Positions 21,768 to 32,900 of a stretch of 64,000 bases of DNA are shown one piece after another. Position 1 is the first letter of the stretch. Every line of letters starts with the position of its first letter. Position numbers and translations under genes: made by a program. The DNA is from Hevea brasiliensis (lineage: Eukaryota > Streptophyta > Magnoliopsida > Malpighiales > Euphorbiaceae): the NCBI RefSeq assembly GCF_030052815.1, contig NC_079503.1:61050735-61114734 (forward strand). Reading direction: 5' to 3'. The notes beneath the pieces are model-generated. The model was given only the letters and a program-made list of their open reading frames with translations, ran no database searches and was not told the origin of the DNA.

Positions 21768-22451
21768 GCGACGATGAGGACAATGAGGAGGAAGCCGAGG
21801 GTGAGAGAGAGAGTGAGCAAAATGTAAATCAGGCTGGGGGTGATCCCCCAGCCGAATAGCTTGTACAAAAAAAATGAAATGAAATGGAATGTCTCTTTTG
21901 TTCAATGAATGGATGTGATCGGAAAATCTCTGAATTGCCTAAGTATCTAAATGCAATTATTAATCTAAGTATAAGAGATCGGAAAGCACAATAAGCATGA
22001 GATCGGTGGGGACGAAATCTTTGAGCAGGACTTGATTAAAATTGAAAATTTAACTTGAAAACTTAAGATCGGAACCCTCGTTAAACCGAACCAAAACCTT
22101 AGCTCTTAATCTTCCGAAAAGGAGATCGGCAATAAAACTGGTAAGAAAAGATCTAATGCTAGTTCACTTCATTTATCAACAGAGATCAGGGATATACCCG
22201 ACGGGTCCGGAAATTCGACAGCGGGTTTGAGAGATCGGTAAATGATTTGAGAGATCGGCAGGGCTTTAACGAATGTTAGGACTTAGCATTGATTCAATTC
22301 CTTTTAAGGAGAGTTCGGAAATATGGTCATCTGGTAAAGAAAAATAAAGAGAAATCGGAAATGTCATTGGCTGGCCCAGGGAGACCTAGTGCTGGGGATC
22401 GGTTTCAAAGTCTTGTTGATTTTGGGGATCGGCCAAAATATGGTGTCGACA

Positions 22452-25180
22452 CCTACCGATAACTCATTAAGTACCCTACAAGGGATTTTAAACAATTTTC
22501 TTACTTTTGACAAGTGGTGAGCATTTTCTAATAGGTATTTAAAACATATGATTAAAAGTAAATATAGTTAATATTTTTGGTCCATTTTATTTTTTCCGCA
22601 AATTTTATAAAAATTTTGACAGAATTCCCTCTGTATTTTGAGAAAATAGTTATTCAAATACCTGTAAAAAACACTGTGGTTTCAAAACTTATCTTTAACA
22701 ATTTGCTAAACATTGTTATTTCAAATATACACAGTAACTTTCACAATTTAAATCAAAACATCATAAATAAGGTCACAATACTTTCAACAATTCAAAGCAA
22801 AGGTAAAATGCATATTTCATTCACTTAATCAATGAATTTTAAAGCATAATGATGTTGTGCACAAACCTCAAGCGAGTCGCTCTTAGCCTCGACTCGGTTC
22901 CTTGGGTTCTTTTCCGATATTCTTTTTAACTGAAACACACAATTTTACAGTGTTTCAGTACCATAACTTAGCATAAATCCAAAAATAAATTTAACTTCAA
23001 TTTTACCTAGCTCTAACGTGTTAAACTCGACATTCTTGAAATTTTGTGTTTTGGATTACTATTCACTACACTATTTAAGTTAAATTGTTGACCTTCTAAG
23101 GCTTAATAGGTATGGGAATTCCAACTTTACCCACATACCACATTTTGATCACCAAACTTGTTGGTTTTGGTCATTTTCTCAAAACTTTGGTCTTTTAGGT
23201 AAAATTGCCAAATTTTCAGTTTTGGTGTCCCTAGTTGTACAATTTCATTGGTCAGTTTACTGTTGGAATTTGGCAAACCTTTCTTCATAGAAAATGTTCC
23301 CTATTGTCTTAAGTTTATTCTCCTTTTTGAATCACTCCAATCGGAGTTTTGTAGCTCAAGTTATACTGAAATTATGGTTGCTGTTCATGCTGCAAATTTT
23401 GGTTCTGTAGATTTATTGCTCCAACTTCGTTCAGCAATTTGATCAAGTTAAGTCCATAATTTGATCTAATTTTCTTCATATGAAATGTTCTAATATGTCT
23501 TAGGTTTCCATCGGTTCAAGAATCACCTAAATCGGAGTTTTCTAGAGAGAGTTTTAGCCATTGAAACTTTACTATTTATATGGCAAATCTGCAGTTCTGC
23601 AGGTTTAGCTCACCAACTTTGCTAAGTAATTTGAGTGGGTAATGGCATAATTTGGGTTTGTGTTCTTCATGAAAGTTTTATATCTATATCTCATCTAACC
23701 ACTGATAAAATTTCAGGTCATTTTGACCTGCTTAGCTCGAATTATAACCAAATGAATAAATACTGTTCATTTGGTCAGTTTGTGCAGTGGCAGACTGTGA
23801 TTTCTCAACTTTGGTCAATTTGTTCACTAGGTTTTGGTCACTTTTTGGGCATGCTTCCTAAATGAAAATTGTGTCATTTAGTGCCTATTTTCATCCTCAA
23901 TTGGTCCCATATCCATTCGACTTGTAAAATTTCATTTTTGATCCCTCAAAGGAGATTTTGGTCATGCTGCCAGCACATGACCTTATCCAATCCGAATTGG
24001 CTTTTAATTCCAACACTTCTAACACACCTCATTTGGTCACAATTGATTATTTTTCACTTCACATTAGGTCAAAGACACCATTTACAAGTTTCTCACATTT
24101 TTGTCTCCCAAACCCTAAGTCCAAAACCCTAACTCACAATTTTTGTTACATTTTATTAATTCAACACATATAAACTTACTTACTCAACTCATTCAAGCTC
24201 ATGTTTACTTTTAATTCAATCAAATACATGCAATTCTAACCCCTACATAGGCTGGACGAATTTCCCATATGGTCCCTCAACAATAATTCTCTTTTCATTT
24301 TAAATTAAAATTCTAAGCTAAAGTAACTCAAATCATACAAATTTAAACATTAAATTTCAATCTAATGCTTACCTCAACTTGGAGTTTCCTCTTCCTCAAT
24401 TCCTTCCTTTTTCCTCTTTTCTTTCCTTGCTCAAACTTCTTTTCAAGTTGCCTAGACAAGCTTTAACTATGGTGGCTTACTTTTCTATGGTGAAATCTTA
24501 TAATATGCAAGCTCAAAATTGAGCTTTAATGGAGGTTTTGGTGTGGGAGAGGGAGAGTGAGATGGTTCACGTTTTTGGGAGAAGATGAAGATGACTTTAT
24601 TTTTTTTTTCTTTTTCTTTTCTTTTCTTTTATGTCTAAAGAAGACCAAAAATCAATTTAAGTAAATTTATTAATTATATTCTTTATGGCATCATGCATGA
24701 TGTCATCTCCCTACACCTTTTTCATTTTCTCTTCTTTTTTCTTTTTTTTTTGTTAGTTTTTTTTTAATTTAATTCTCGATTACAAAATTTTCTTTTCTCT
24801 GATTTTATTTGACAATTAGTTCAGGAGTCAGCTCTCGGGGTCAATTGACCAAATTGTCCCTCACTGGTTCAACTCGGTTTGCAAATAATTCAATATTTCT
24901 TCCGGCTCTCTGACCTAATTATTTGACTGACTTAATAATTCTTTTTTGTGATTTTCTCTTTTCCACTGTGTTCGTAATGGTTCTAAGGACCGCGGCGTCA
25001 CATTTTACGGTTTGAAATTCGAGTTTAAATCGACTTCGTAGTCATTCTCGAGAAGGTCACCCATCGCTGTGACTCTCAGCTCGTTTAACTTCTTATGTTC
25101 TATTTTTCTTATTTATACTTAACTAATTGGACATTAATAATTATTTGTGTTTATGGCTTCTCTAGTTGTCTGTGAATTTG
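22452..25180 (-). repeat. Inverted chromovirus LTR fragment (host of the Tat insertion)
   Basis: The reverse complement matches the LTR at 29980-33513 (Tekay/Del-like) from about LTR position 77 to near its 3' end. The matches include GTGGTGAGCATTTTCTAATAGG and the block reading TTTGTGCACAAC in LTR orientation. Relative to that LTR about 800 bp are missing at 22675, between two AGTGT repeats. The fragment is cut at 22452 by the Tat-like element and interrupted at 25180 by a rearranged segment. Its first ~80 bases appear at 25709-25789. No gene. Confidence 0.85.
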
Positions 25181-25502
25181 AAGAAGTGGTTGAGAAAAAT
25201 TATTGAAAGTGTTTTTTTTTCAGGTATTTGAAGAACTGTTTTCTCAAAATACAGACGAAACTCTGTCAAAATTTTTATAAAATTTATGGAAAAATAAAAT
25301 GGGCCAAAATTTTCAACTAGCATTCAACTTTAATTAAATGTTTTGATATCAATTAGAAAATGCTCACCACTTATGAAAAGTAAGAAAATTGTTTTAAAAT
25401 CCCTTGTAGGGTACTAAATAAGTTATCGGTAGGTGAAGTTCGGTAGTTCATTAGGTATTCTACGGGATCATGTTATGCCTTACAGAGGGGTAAGGTGTAA
25501 CA
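25181..25502 (+). repeat. Chromovirus LTR tail fragment
   Basis: Plus-strand copy of the last ~325 bp of the same LTR family (equivalent to about 33187-33513), ending in the LTR terminus GGTAAGGTGTAACA at 25502. It directly abuts a Copia-type LTR fragment, so it records an LTR that had inserted into that sequence. Confidence 0.8.
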
Positions 25503-25702
25503 TGTACTGTGCATGGGTATATGAGCATGTGTTGGCTCCTACTAGTTATATATAGACGTAGGTGTTGATCAAGATGGAATCTGTTACCCTAAGTAAATAG
25601 GGATAAAATCTTATGTTCATTTAATTGTTCTTAATGTTTCAAGTTCCTGGCCAGGACAGATAGATTTAATCAGAAAAGAGTTTCTGATGAGAAAATCTTT
25701 TA
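25503..25702 (+). repeat. Copia-type LTR fragment, part 1
   Basis: Closely similar to the reverse complement of about 61297-61100 (roughly 90% by eye), for example GTTGATCAAGATGGAATC and CCCTAAGTAAATAGGGATAA. It stops at about 25702 and the same sequence resumes at about 26214. Confidence 0.75.
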
Positions 25703-25708
25703 ATCAAA

Positions 25709-25789
25709 AGAGTTACCCTTAATTTTCCAAACAGACACCGGTCACCGGAACAGTGAAATATACCAGGCTATGCAAATAGGGGTGTTACA
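25709..25789 (-). repeat. 5' tip of the inverted chromovirus LTR
   Basis: The reverse complement starts TGTAACACCCCTATTTGCAT, the first ~80 bp of the LTR family. It completes the fragment broken at 25180, with 528 bp of unrelated-order sequence between. Confidence 0.8.
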
Positions 25790-26213
25790 TAAAGATTATT
25801 TTAGTATGTTGTGCACCACTGAGTCCTAGTACTCAGCGATGGCTGTTATTGCTGTCGCAGATTTAGAGACTAGAGGAGCAGCAGACTGAGCTGCTGAGGA
25901 TTAAGGACCTACCTGCTTGAAGTTATCGGATAGAATTTATACCCTGACTGTAAATATCCATTTTGATGAATGTATTGCATGTAATTATATGGACATGTAA
26001 ATTCAGTCTTGAGCAGCTTGTACAAAGCTTATATTAAGTTTGTAATAAATTTTAGTTTAAGTTTCTCTTAATGTAAATTTTTTTGCAATGATGTATATAA
26101 ATTACTTTGTCATTAATGAAACATGAATGGTAGTATTTTATTTTGAATTGAATGAAATTCATTAATGGAATTTGATGATTGTTGGATATTGGAAATGTTG
26201 AAATTGATTGAGA
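25790..26213 (+). repeat. Chromovirus LTR fragment (near 3' part)
   Basis: Matches about 32766-33190 of the LTR on the plus strand, including CAGCGATGGCTGTTATTGCT and GAGACTAGAGGAGCAGCAGA. By homology its continuation is at 25181-25502, which lies upstream instead of downstream. Confidence 0.8.
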
Positions 26214-26302
26214 TGATTAAAAGAGAACATAATATTCATAGCAAATGGGGTTTGACATTAACCATGACTCCAGCTTGAATTGGGATTTTGTAACAGAGAG
26301 GA
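26214..26302 (+). repeat. Copia-type LTR fragment, part 2
   Basis: Continuation of the fragment at 25503-25702 (reverse complement of about 61095-61010), with AGAGAACATAATATTCATAG and TTGACATTAACCATGACTCC. It ends abruptly at the truncated gag of the chromovirus. Confidence 0.75.
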
Positions 26303-27067
26303 GCCTGTTTTAACTGTGGAGGCAAGGGTCATATTGCAAAAGATTGCACTAGTGCTCCTAGATTCGGTCCAACTCCTACTACTGTAGAAGTATCTATTCA
26401 GAGTCCTGCTCCCAGAGGTTCACAACTAATTGGCAGAGGAAGAGGCAGAGGTAGAGGCCAGACTTTGGGCAGTCAAGGTACTATTGGTCAGTCAGCACAA
26501 GGAAGTGCTTCAGCTAGGGTTTATACAATGAGACAGCGAGAAGAGGCTGAGACTTTCGATGTTGTAGCTGGTACATTCTCTATCTCTGATCAAGATGTAT
26601 TTGTACTGTTTGATCCGGGTTCAACCCACTCATATGTTAATGCTAGCATAGTCAGTTCACTTGTTGTTCCGTGTGTCCAAATGGGTTTTGAAATGCTAGT
26701 AACTAGTCTGTTAGGACAAGAGGTTCGGGTCAACAGAATCTATAGAGACTGTCTTTTGGTGATCCAAGGACATGTTTTTCTATCAGATTTGATTGAAATG
26801 CCCTTCAGAGATTATGATATTATCTTGGGCATGGATTGGTTAGCCAGGCATCATGCCATGATTGACTGTAGACTGAAGACAGTCACTTTTGGTCTCCCTC
26901 TGTACGGTGATATGGTAATACATGGGGAGAGGCATTTACTACCATCAAACATCATTTCGGCTGCACTAGCTAAAAGGATGATCAGAAAGGGGTGTGAAGC
27001 ATACTTGGCACATGTGATAGACACCCAAGTGGGGAGTCCAGTACTTAGGGACGTCCCTACAGTATGA
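26303..27067 (+). pseudogene. Gag zinc knuckle and aspartic protease of chromovirus
   Basis: The frame is open from the truncation to a TGA at 27065. A CX2CX4HX4C zinc knuckle (CFNCGGKGHIAKDC, from 26306) ends gag. A Gly/Arg-rich linker (GRGRGRGRGQ) follows, then the retropepsin with active-site FDPGSTHSYVNAS and the DYDIILGMDWLARHHA block. The terminal TGA lies where related polyproteins continue into RT, so it is a nonsense mutation, not a real end. No start codon remains. Confidence 0.85.
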
Positions 27068-28507
27068 GACTTTCCAGATGTGTTTTCTGATGAATTGCCA
27101 AGATTACCTCCAGAAAGAGAAGTGCAATTTGAGATTGATGTTATGCCTGGTGTGGACCCAATCTCTATAACACCATATAGAATGGCACCTGCAGAATTGA
27201 AAGAGTTGAAAGTATAGTTGCAAGAGCTGCTTAACAAGGGCTTTATCCACCCTAGTGTGTCACCTTGGGGAGCACCAGTGTTGTTTGTTAAGAAGAAGGA
27301 TGGCACTCTCCGCTTATGTATTAACTACCTGTAGTTAAATAAGGTGACAACAAAGAACAGATACCCATTGCCCCGCATTGATGACTTGTTTGATCAGTTG
27401 AGGTTTGCAGCTATGTTCTCCAAAATTGACTTGAGATCAGGTTATTATCAGCTGAAAGTACAAGAGCAAAGTATTCCTAAAACTACCTTCAGAACCAGCT
27501 ATGGCCATTATGAGTTCTTGGTCATGCCATTCAGGTTAACTAAAACTCCAGCTACTTTTATGGATCTGATGAACACTGTCTTCAGACCATACCTCGATCA
27601 GTTTGTTGTGGTATTCATTGATGATATATTGGTCTATCCGAGGAGTGCAGAAGAGCATGATAGACATCTACGGATTGTACTGCAAACTTTGAGGGAGAAA
27701 CAACTATACGCCAAATTGTCGAAGTGTGAATTTTGGCTGAAGGAAATATCCTTCTTAGGGCATGTAGTATCAGTTGAGGGCATCAAGGTAGATCCAAGTA
27801 AGGTAGAAGCTATCTTTAATTGGAGACCACCCAGAAATATCATGAAGATTCACAGTTTTCTGGGTTTAGCTAGATACTACTGTCATTTTATGAAAGGGTT
27901 CTCCATGTTGGCATCTCCACTGACTAAGCTACTTAGGAAAGATGTAAAATTTCAGTGGACGGATAAATGTCAACAAAGTTTTGATGAATTAAAGAGATGT
28001 TTGACTGAGGCTCCAGTCCTGACTTTACCTACTCCAGGTAAAGAATACACAGTTTACAGTGATGCTTCTCACAATGGGTTAGGCTGTGTATTGATGCAAG
28101 ATCGAAATGTCATTGCCTATGCATCACGCCAACTGAAACCGCATGAGAGGAATTATCCGACACATGACTTGGAGCTTACAGCTATTGTGTTTGCTCTTAA
28201 GATCTGGAGACACTATTTGTATGGGGAGAAGTGTTACATCTACACAGATCATAAGAGTTTAAAGTATTTGGGCACCCAGAAAGAGTTGAATTTGAGACAG
28301 AAGAGATGGTTAGAGTTGATAAAAGACTATGATTGTCTGATCGACTATCAGCCAGGGAAAGTTAATGTTGTGGTTGACGCCTTAAGTTGCAAGACCATGG
28401 AAAGTCTACGGGTTACTCCTTTGTCTAGTGTACATGAGTTGAGATTATTACATGCTAGCTTAGAGATTAATGATGAGGGGCAGACAGTAGTTGCATGGCA
28501 TGTATAG
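27068..28507 (+). pseudogene. Reverse transcriptase and RNase H of chromovirus
   Basis: Same frame as the protease. In-frame TAG codons occur at about 27215 and 27332 in the N-terminal RT part; 27344-28507 is then open. RT motifs: [27 protein letters not shown] and catalytic VFIDDILVY. RNase H motifs: [23 protein letters not shown] and [10 protein letters not shown], with the acidic residues present. The frame ends in TAG at 28505-28507. Confidence 0.88.
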
Positions 28508-29540
28508 CCAGTGTTGATTGATCGATCGTAATGGTCGTAATGATGAAAGGTATCGTGTCGTTGGAAGAAGTCAGACAGGGCAAGAAACCAAAATTCTCAA
28601 TTAGAGATGATGGTCTACTACTACACCAGGACAGAATGTGTGTTCCTAATGATGTTGATTTGAGAAAGATCATTTTAAAGGAAGCACATGAGTCTCCTTT
28701 TGCCATGCACCCTGATGGAACAAAAATGTATAGAGGGCTAGAGGAGCATTACTGGTGGATGGGTATGAAAAGAGATGTGGCAGAGTTTGTTTCCAAATGC
28801 CTAACTTGTCAGCAAGTAAAGGTAGAGCATCAAGTACCAGCTGGTTTGTTACATCCACTACCAGTACCAGAATGGAAATGGGAGAGAATAATGATGGATT
28901 TTGTGATGGGACTTCCGAGGACACAGAAGAGTCATGATGCAGTATGGGACATTATTGACAGACTAACCAAGTCTACTCATTTTCTGCTAGTCTGGATGGA
29001 CTATAGTTTAGAAAGATTGGCCAAGTTGTACATTGATGAGATAGTAAGACTACATGGAGTGCCTGTATCCATCGTATCAGACAGAGATCCTAGGTTCACT
29101 TCTAGATTCTGGGGTAGTCTTCAGAGAGCCCTAGGAACTAGATTGAACTTCAGTACGACATTCCACCCATAGACAGATGGCAAGTCTAAGAGGGTAATTC
29201 AGATCTTGGAGGACATGCTACGGGCTTGTGTGATTGAATTTAAGGGCAGTTGGGAGATACACTTGGCTTTGATTGAGTTTGCTTACAATAATAGCTACCA
29301 ATGAAGCATTGGAATGCCTCCATATGAAGGTATGGCAGAAAATATAGAACCCCGTTGTGTTGAGATGAAGTAGGTGAAAGGAAGATGATTGGGCCCGAAA
29401 TTATTCAGCAGACCGAGGAGAAGATTAGATTAATCAGAGATCGACTCAAAGCTGCATCAGACCATTAGAAGTCCTATATTGATCTGAAGAGAAGGGATAT
29501 TGAGTATGCAGTGGGTGAGAAAGTATTCCTCAAGGTTCCC
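28508..29540 (+). pseudogene. Integrase of chromovirus, catalytic Glu lost
   Basis: The frame shifts by one between 28507 and 28531. The open part 28531-29172 holds the HHCC zinc domain ([17 protein letters not shown]) and the core with D in MMDFVMGL and D in [12 protein letters not shown] at 29170 and further stops near 29304, 29371 and 29467 follow. At 29188-29190, where the third catalytic residue Glu is expected (after TDG), the codon is AAG (Lys). It is therefore doubly dead. Confidence 0.83.
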
Positions 29541-29554
29541 CTTGGAAGAGGATT

Positions 29555-29933
29555 ATGAGATTCAGCAGAAAGGGGAAACTGAGTCCTCGTTTCATTGGGC
29601 CATATGAGGTTCTGGAAAGAGTGGGTCGTTTGGCATATCGTTTGGCACTACCTCCAGAGTTAAAGAAGATACATAATGTCTTCCATGTGTCTATGTTGAG
29701 GAGGCATAGATCAAACCCATCTCATGTACTACCAGTCGAAGAAATTAAAGTGAATCCAGACCTCACATATGAAAAAGAACCCATAGAGATTCTAGCTTAT
29801 GAGGTGAAGTAGCTACGGAACAAGTAGATACCGTTAGTGAAAGTGCTGTGGAACCATCATTCGGGCCAAGAAGCTACTTGGGAACGAGAGGAGGACATAA
29901 GGAGACAGCAACCACAGTTTTTTAGAGACTGAT
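29555..29933 (+). pseudogene. Integrase C-terminus and chromodomain
   Basis: The frame contains LSPRFIGPYEVLERVG (integrase GPY/F region) and KIHNVFHVSMLRRH, then a chromodomain (DLTYEKEPIEIL ... WNHHSGQEATWEREEDIRR). TAG stops at 29810 and 29825 break it. The chromodomain directs integration to particular chromatin in active relatives. Confidence 0.85.
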
Positions 29934-29965
29934 ACCAGGTAAAATTTCTAGACGAAATTTATTTT

Positions 29966-29979
29966 AAGGAGGGGAGAAT
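29966..29979 (+). other. Polypurine tract of chromovirus
   Basis: AAGGAGGGGAGAAT directly precedes the LTR start TGTAACACC at 29980. Confidence 0.88.
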
Positions 29980-32900
29980 TGTAACACCCCTATTTACATA
30001 GCCTGGTATATTTCACTATTCCGGTGACTGGTGTTAGTCCGGACAATTAAGGGGATTAGAACCACATCTAAGAAAACTAGATAAGCCCTAAATACAAATA
30101 ATTAGTAATTGTCAATTAGTTAAGTATAAATAAGAAAAACAGAATATAAGAAGTTAAATGAACCGAGAGTCACAGCGATGGTGACCTTCTCAGGAAGGAT
30201 TGCACATTCGAATTAAACTCAAATTTTGAACCGTAAAATGTGATGTTGCGGTCCTTAGGACTATTGTGAATACAGTCAAAAAGAGAAAATGACAAAAAAG
30301 AAATGTTAAGCCGGTCAAATAATTAGTTTAGGGATCAGGAAGAAATATTGAATTATTTACAAATCGGGTCGAACTGGCAAGGGGTAATTTGGTCAATTGA
30401 CCCCTAGAGCTGACTCCTGACCTAACTGTCAAATAAAATCGAGAAAAAGAAAATTTCGAAATTGGAAATTAAATTAAATAACTAAAGAAAAATAAATGAA
30501 AAAGAGAAAAAGAAAAAAAATGAAAAAGTGATTACATCATGCATGACATCATGCATGATGCAATAAACATTATAATTAAACATTTAAATTTTAGGATAAT
30601 TTTTGGTCTTACTAAAGGTTAAATATTTAGAAAAAGAAAAGAAAAAAAAAACAAAACAAAAAATCCTTCATCTTCTTCAAATTGCCGTGACCTATCTCTC
30701 TCATCCCTCCCTCACCAAATCCTCCATGGAAGCTCACTTTTGAGCTTGAAGACAATAAAATCCCACCATAGAAACTTCATTTACCATAACTAAACTTTGT
30801 TTGAGAAATTAGAAAAGAACGTTCAAGAAGAAAGAAAAAAGAAAGGAAGAAGTTTGAAGAGGAAAAAAATTCCGCATAAAGGTTAGTAATCTAAACTTGA
30901 AGTTCTAGTTGAATTAATTGTGTTTATAGTTGAATAAACCTAGAAATATACTTAAAATGAAATGAAAACAACTTTGGAGGACTATATGTGAATTTCGTCC
31001 AGCCATAGATGTATAAGAATATGATGTGTTTTGAATGAATTAAAAGTGTATGTAAGCTTGAATGAGTTGAGAAATGGTGTTGGTATGCTTGGAATCAATT
31101 AAATGTAACAAATCAAGAGAATTAGGGTTTGAACCTAGGGTTTTGGAAGAAAAAAATTAGAGAATTAGTCAAATTGTGTGTTTGACCTTGTTTGAGCTGA
31201 AAAATGGTCATATGTGACCAATTGTGGTATGTTGAAAGTGTTAAAATTAGGTTTACATTTGGATTGCTTTGGGACATTCTGCAGGCAGCAGGACCAAGGT
31301 CCCTTTCAGGGACCAAAATTGAAAATTTATCAATCCAATTGGTGTGAGGCCAATTGAGAGTGAAACTAGACACAAAATGGCACATTTTTCATCTAGAAAT
31401 CATGCCTAGAAGTGACTAAAACCCAGTGAACAAATTGACCAAATCCGAACTTAGGTATTTTGCCCTGTACAAAATGACCAAATGAATAGTATTTATTCGT
31501 TTGGTCATAACTTGGGCTAGACGGGTCCAAATGACCTGAAATTTTACCAGTAGAAAGTTAAGATATATCCCTACAACTTTTATGGAGAACACAAACCCAA
31601 ATTATTCCCTTAACCAAGTCATTTAGCCACCCAACATTGGTGACCTAAAACTGCCAGAACCAAGTTGGTACCCATAAAATCTGGGTTAGGCCAATCTGGC
31701 CAGCCATGTTCAAATGGCTATAACTTGAGCTACAAAACTCCAATTTGAGTGATTCAAAAAGGATAATAAAGTTAAGACAATAATGAACAATTTATATTAA
31801 GAAAACTTTGCCAAATTCTAATAGCAACATGATTAATGGAACAGTGCAACATAGGACACCAAAACTGAAAATTTGAAATTTTGCCTAAAAGACTTAAGTT
31901 TTGAGAAAACAACCAAAACCAAAAAATTTAGTAATCAAAATGTGGTATGTGGGTGAAATTAGAATTCTCATACCTATTAAGCATTAGAAAGTCAACAAAT
32001 TGACTTAAATAGTGTAGTGAATAGTAACCCAAAAATACAAATTTTAAAGAACGTCAATTTTAGTATATTAAAGCTAGGTAAAAGTAAATTTGAATTTATT
32101 TTTGGATTTATGATAAGTTATGATACTGAAACACTATGAAACTGTGTGTTTCAATTGAAAAGAATACCGGGAAAGAACCCAAGGGATCGAGTCAAGGCCA
32201 AGAGGTGACTCGTATAAGGTTTGTGCACAACATAGAATTTCTATAAATTTTCTTCTACACATTATTTCAAATGAATTGAAATATTGAATTGTGATATCAT
32301 TGTCTTGAAATGTTTATTATGCTTTTAATTTAAATTGTTGAAAGTTTAATTGTATATATTTGAAATGGCATCAAATGTTTAGTAAATTGTTAAGATAATT
32401 TTGAAACCACAGTGTCATGACCATATATTTGAATACCTCACTAGCATGACTAGTGGGGGAAATCAGTTTTGAATTTTGATTCCTTCTCTAGCCGAAGTGT
32501 TGAGGTGTGTGCCAGTAGAAGAAGAAAAAGAATGGGTTCCCATATATTTGAGCTAGCTAGCCTTATGATGTGACTTCTCCTTAGCCTCTGGCTATTGAGA
32601 TTATTTTTGTTTCGAATGACATGATATAACTGTGTGTTTTTTTGAAATTTGTTTTGAGACTTTCGAAATGAAATTCTTTGGATTAAATGCATATAAATCA
32701 TGTTTTGTATTTATTTCTCATGTTTAGTTCAATTTTTGAATAAGTATGATTTAAATTCTGCATAAATGTTATTTTAGTATGTTGTATACCACTGAGTCAT
32801 AGTAGTCAGCGATGGCTGTTATTGCTGTCGCAGATATAGAGACTAGAGGAGCAGCAGAGTGAGCTGCTAAGGATTGTGGAGCTACCTTCCCTGAAGTTTT

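Larger units (their letters stand above)
1..22451 (-). mobile_element. Tat/Ogre-like Ty3/gypsy LTR retrotransposon (left end outside window)
   Basis: A single large element read on the minus strand. Its complete 5' LTR is on the right and most of its 3' LTR on the left. The order from right to left is LTR, tRNA-Arg-like primer-binding site, ORF1, gag, protease, RT, archaeal-type RNase H, integrase, tandem array, polypurine tract, LTR. ORF1 upstream of gag, the DNGS-type protease with G-patch, the second (archaeal-type) RNase H, the tandem repeats before the 3' LTR and the great size are all features of the plant Tat/Ogre/Retand group. Internal length is about 12.3 kb; with two 5.94-kb LTRs the full element would be about 24 kb. 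It inserted into an inverted chromovirus LTR at 22451/22452. Only one flank is visible (CCTAC at 22452-22456), so the target-site duplication cannot be tested. Confidence 0.92.
16513..22451 (-). repeat. 5' LTR of the Tat-like element, complete (5.94 kb)
   Basis: Bounded on the right by TGTCGACACC (minus strand, from 22451) and on the left by ...TTGCGACA (TGTCGCAATG on the plus strand at 16513), giving TG...CA ends with a short imperfect inverted repeat. The sense TATA box at 18290-18281 suggests that U3 is about 4.2 kb and R-U5 about 1.7 kb. U3 holds two plus-strand gene-like units. A tandem repeat lies in R-U5 at 16920-17310. This is an exceptionally long LTR. Confidence 0.9.
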
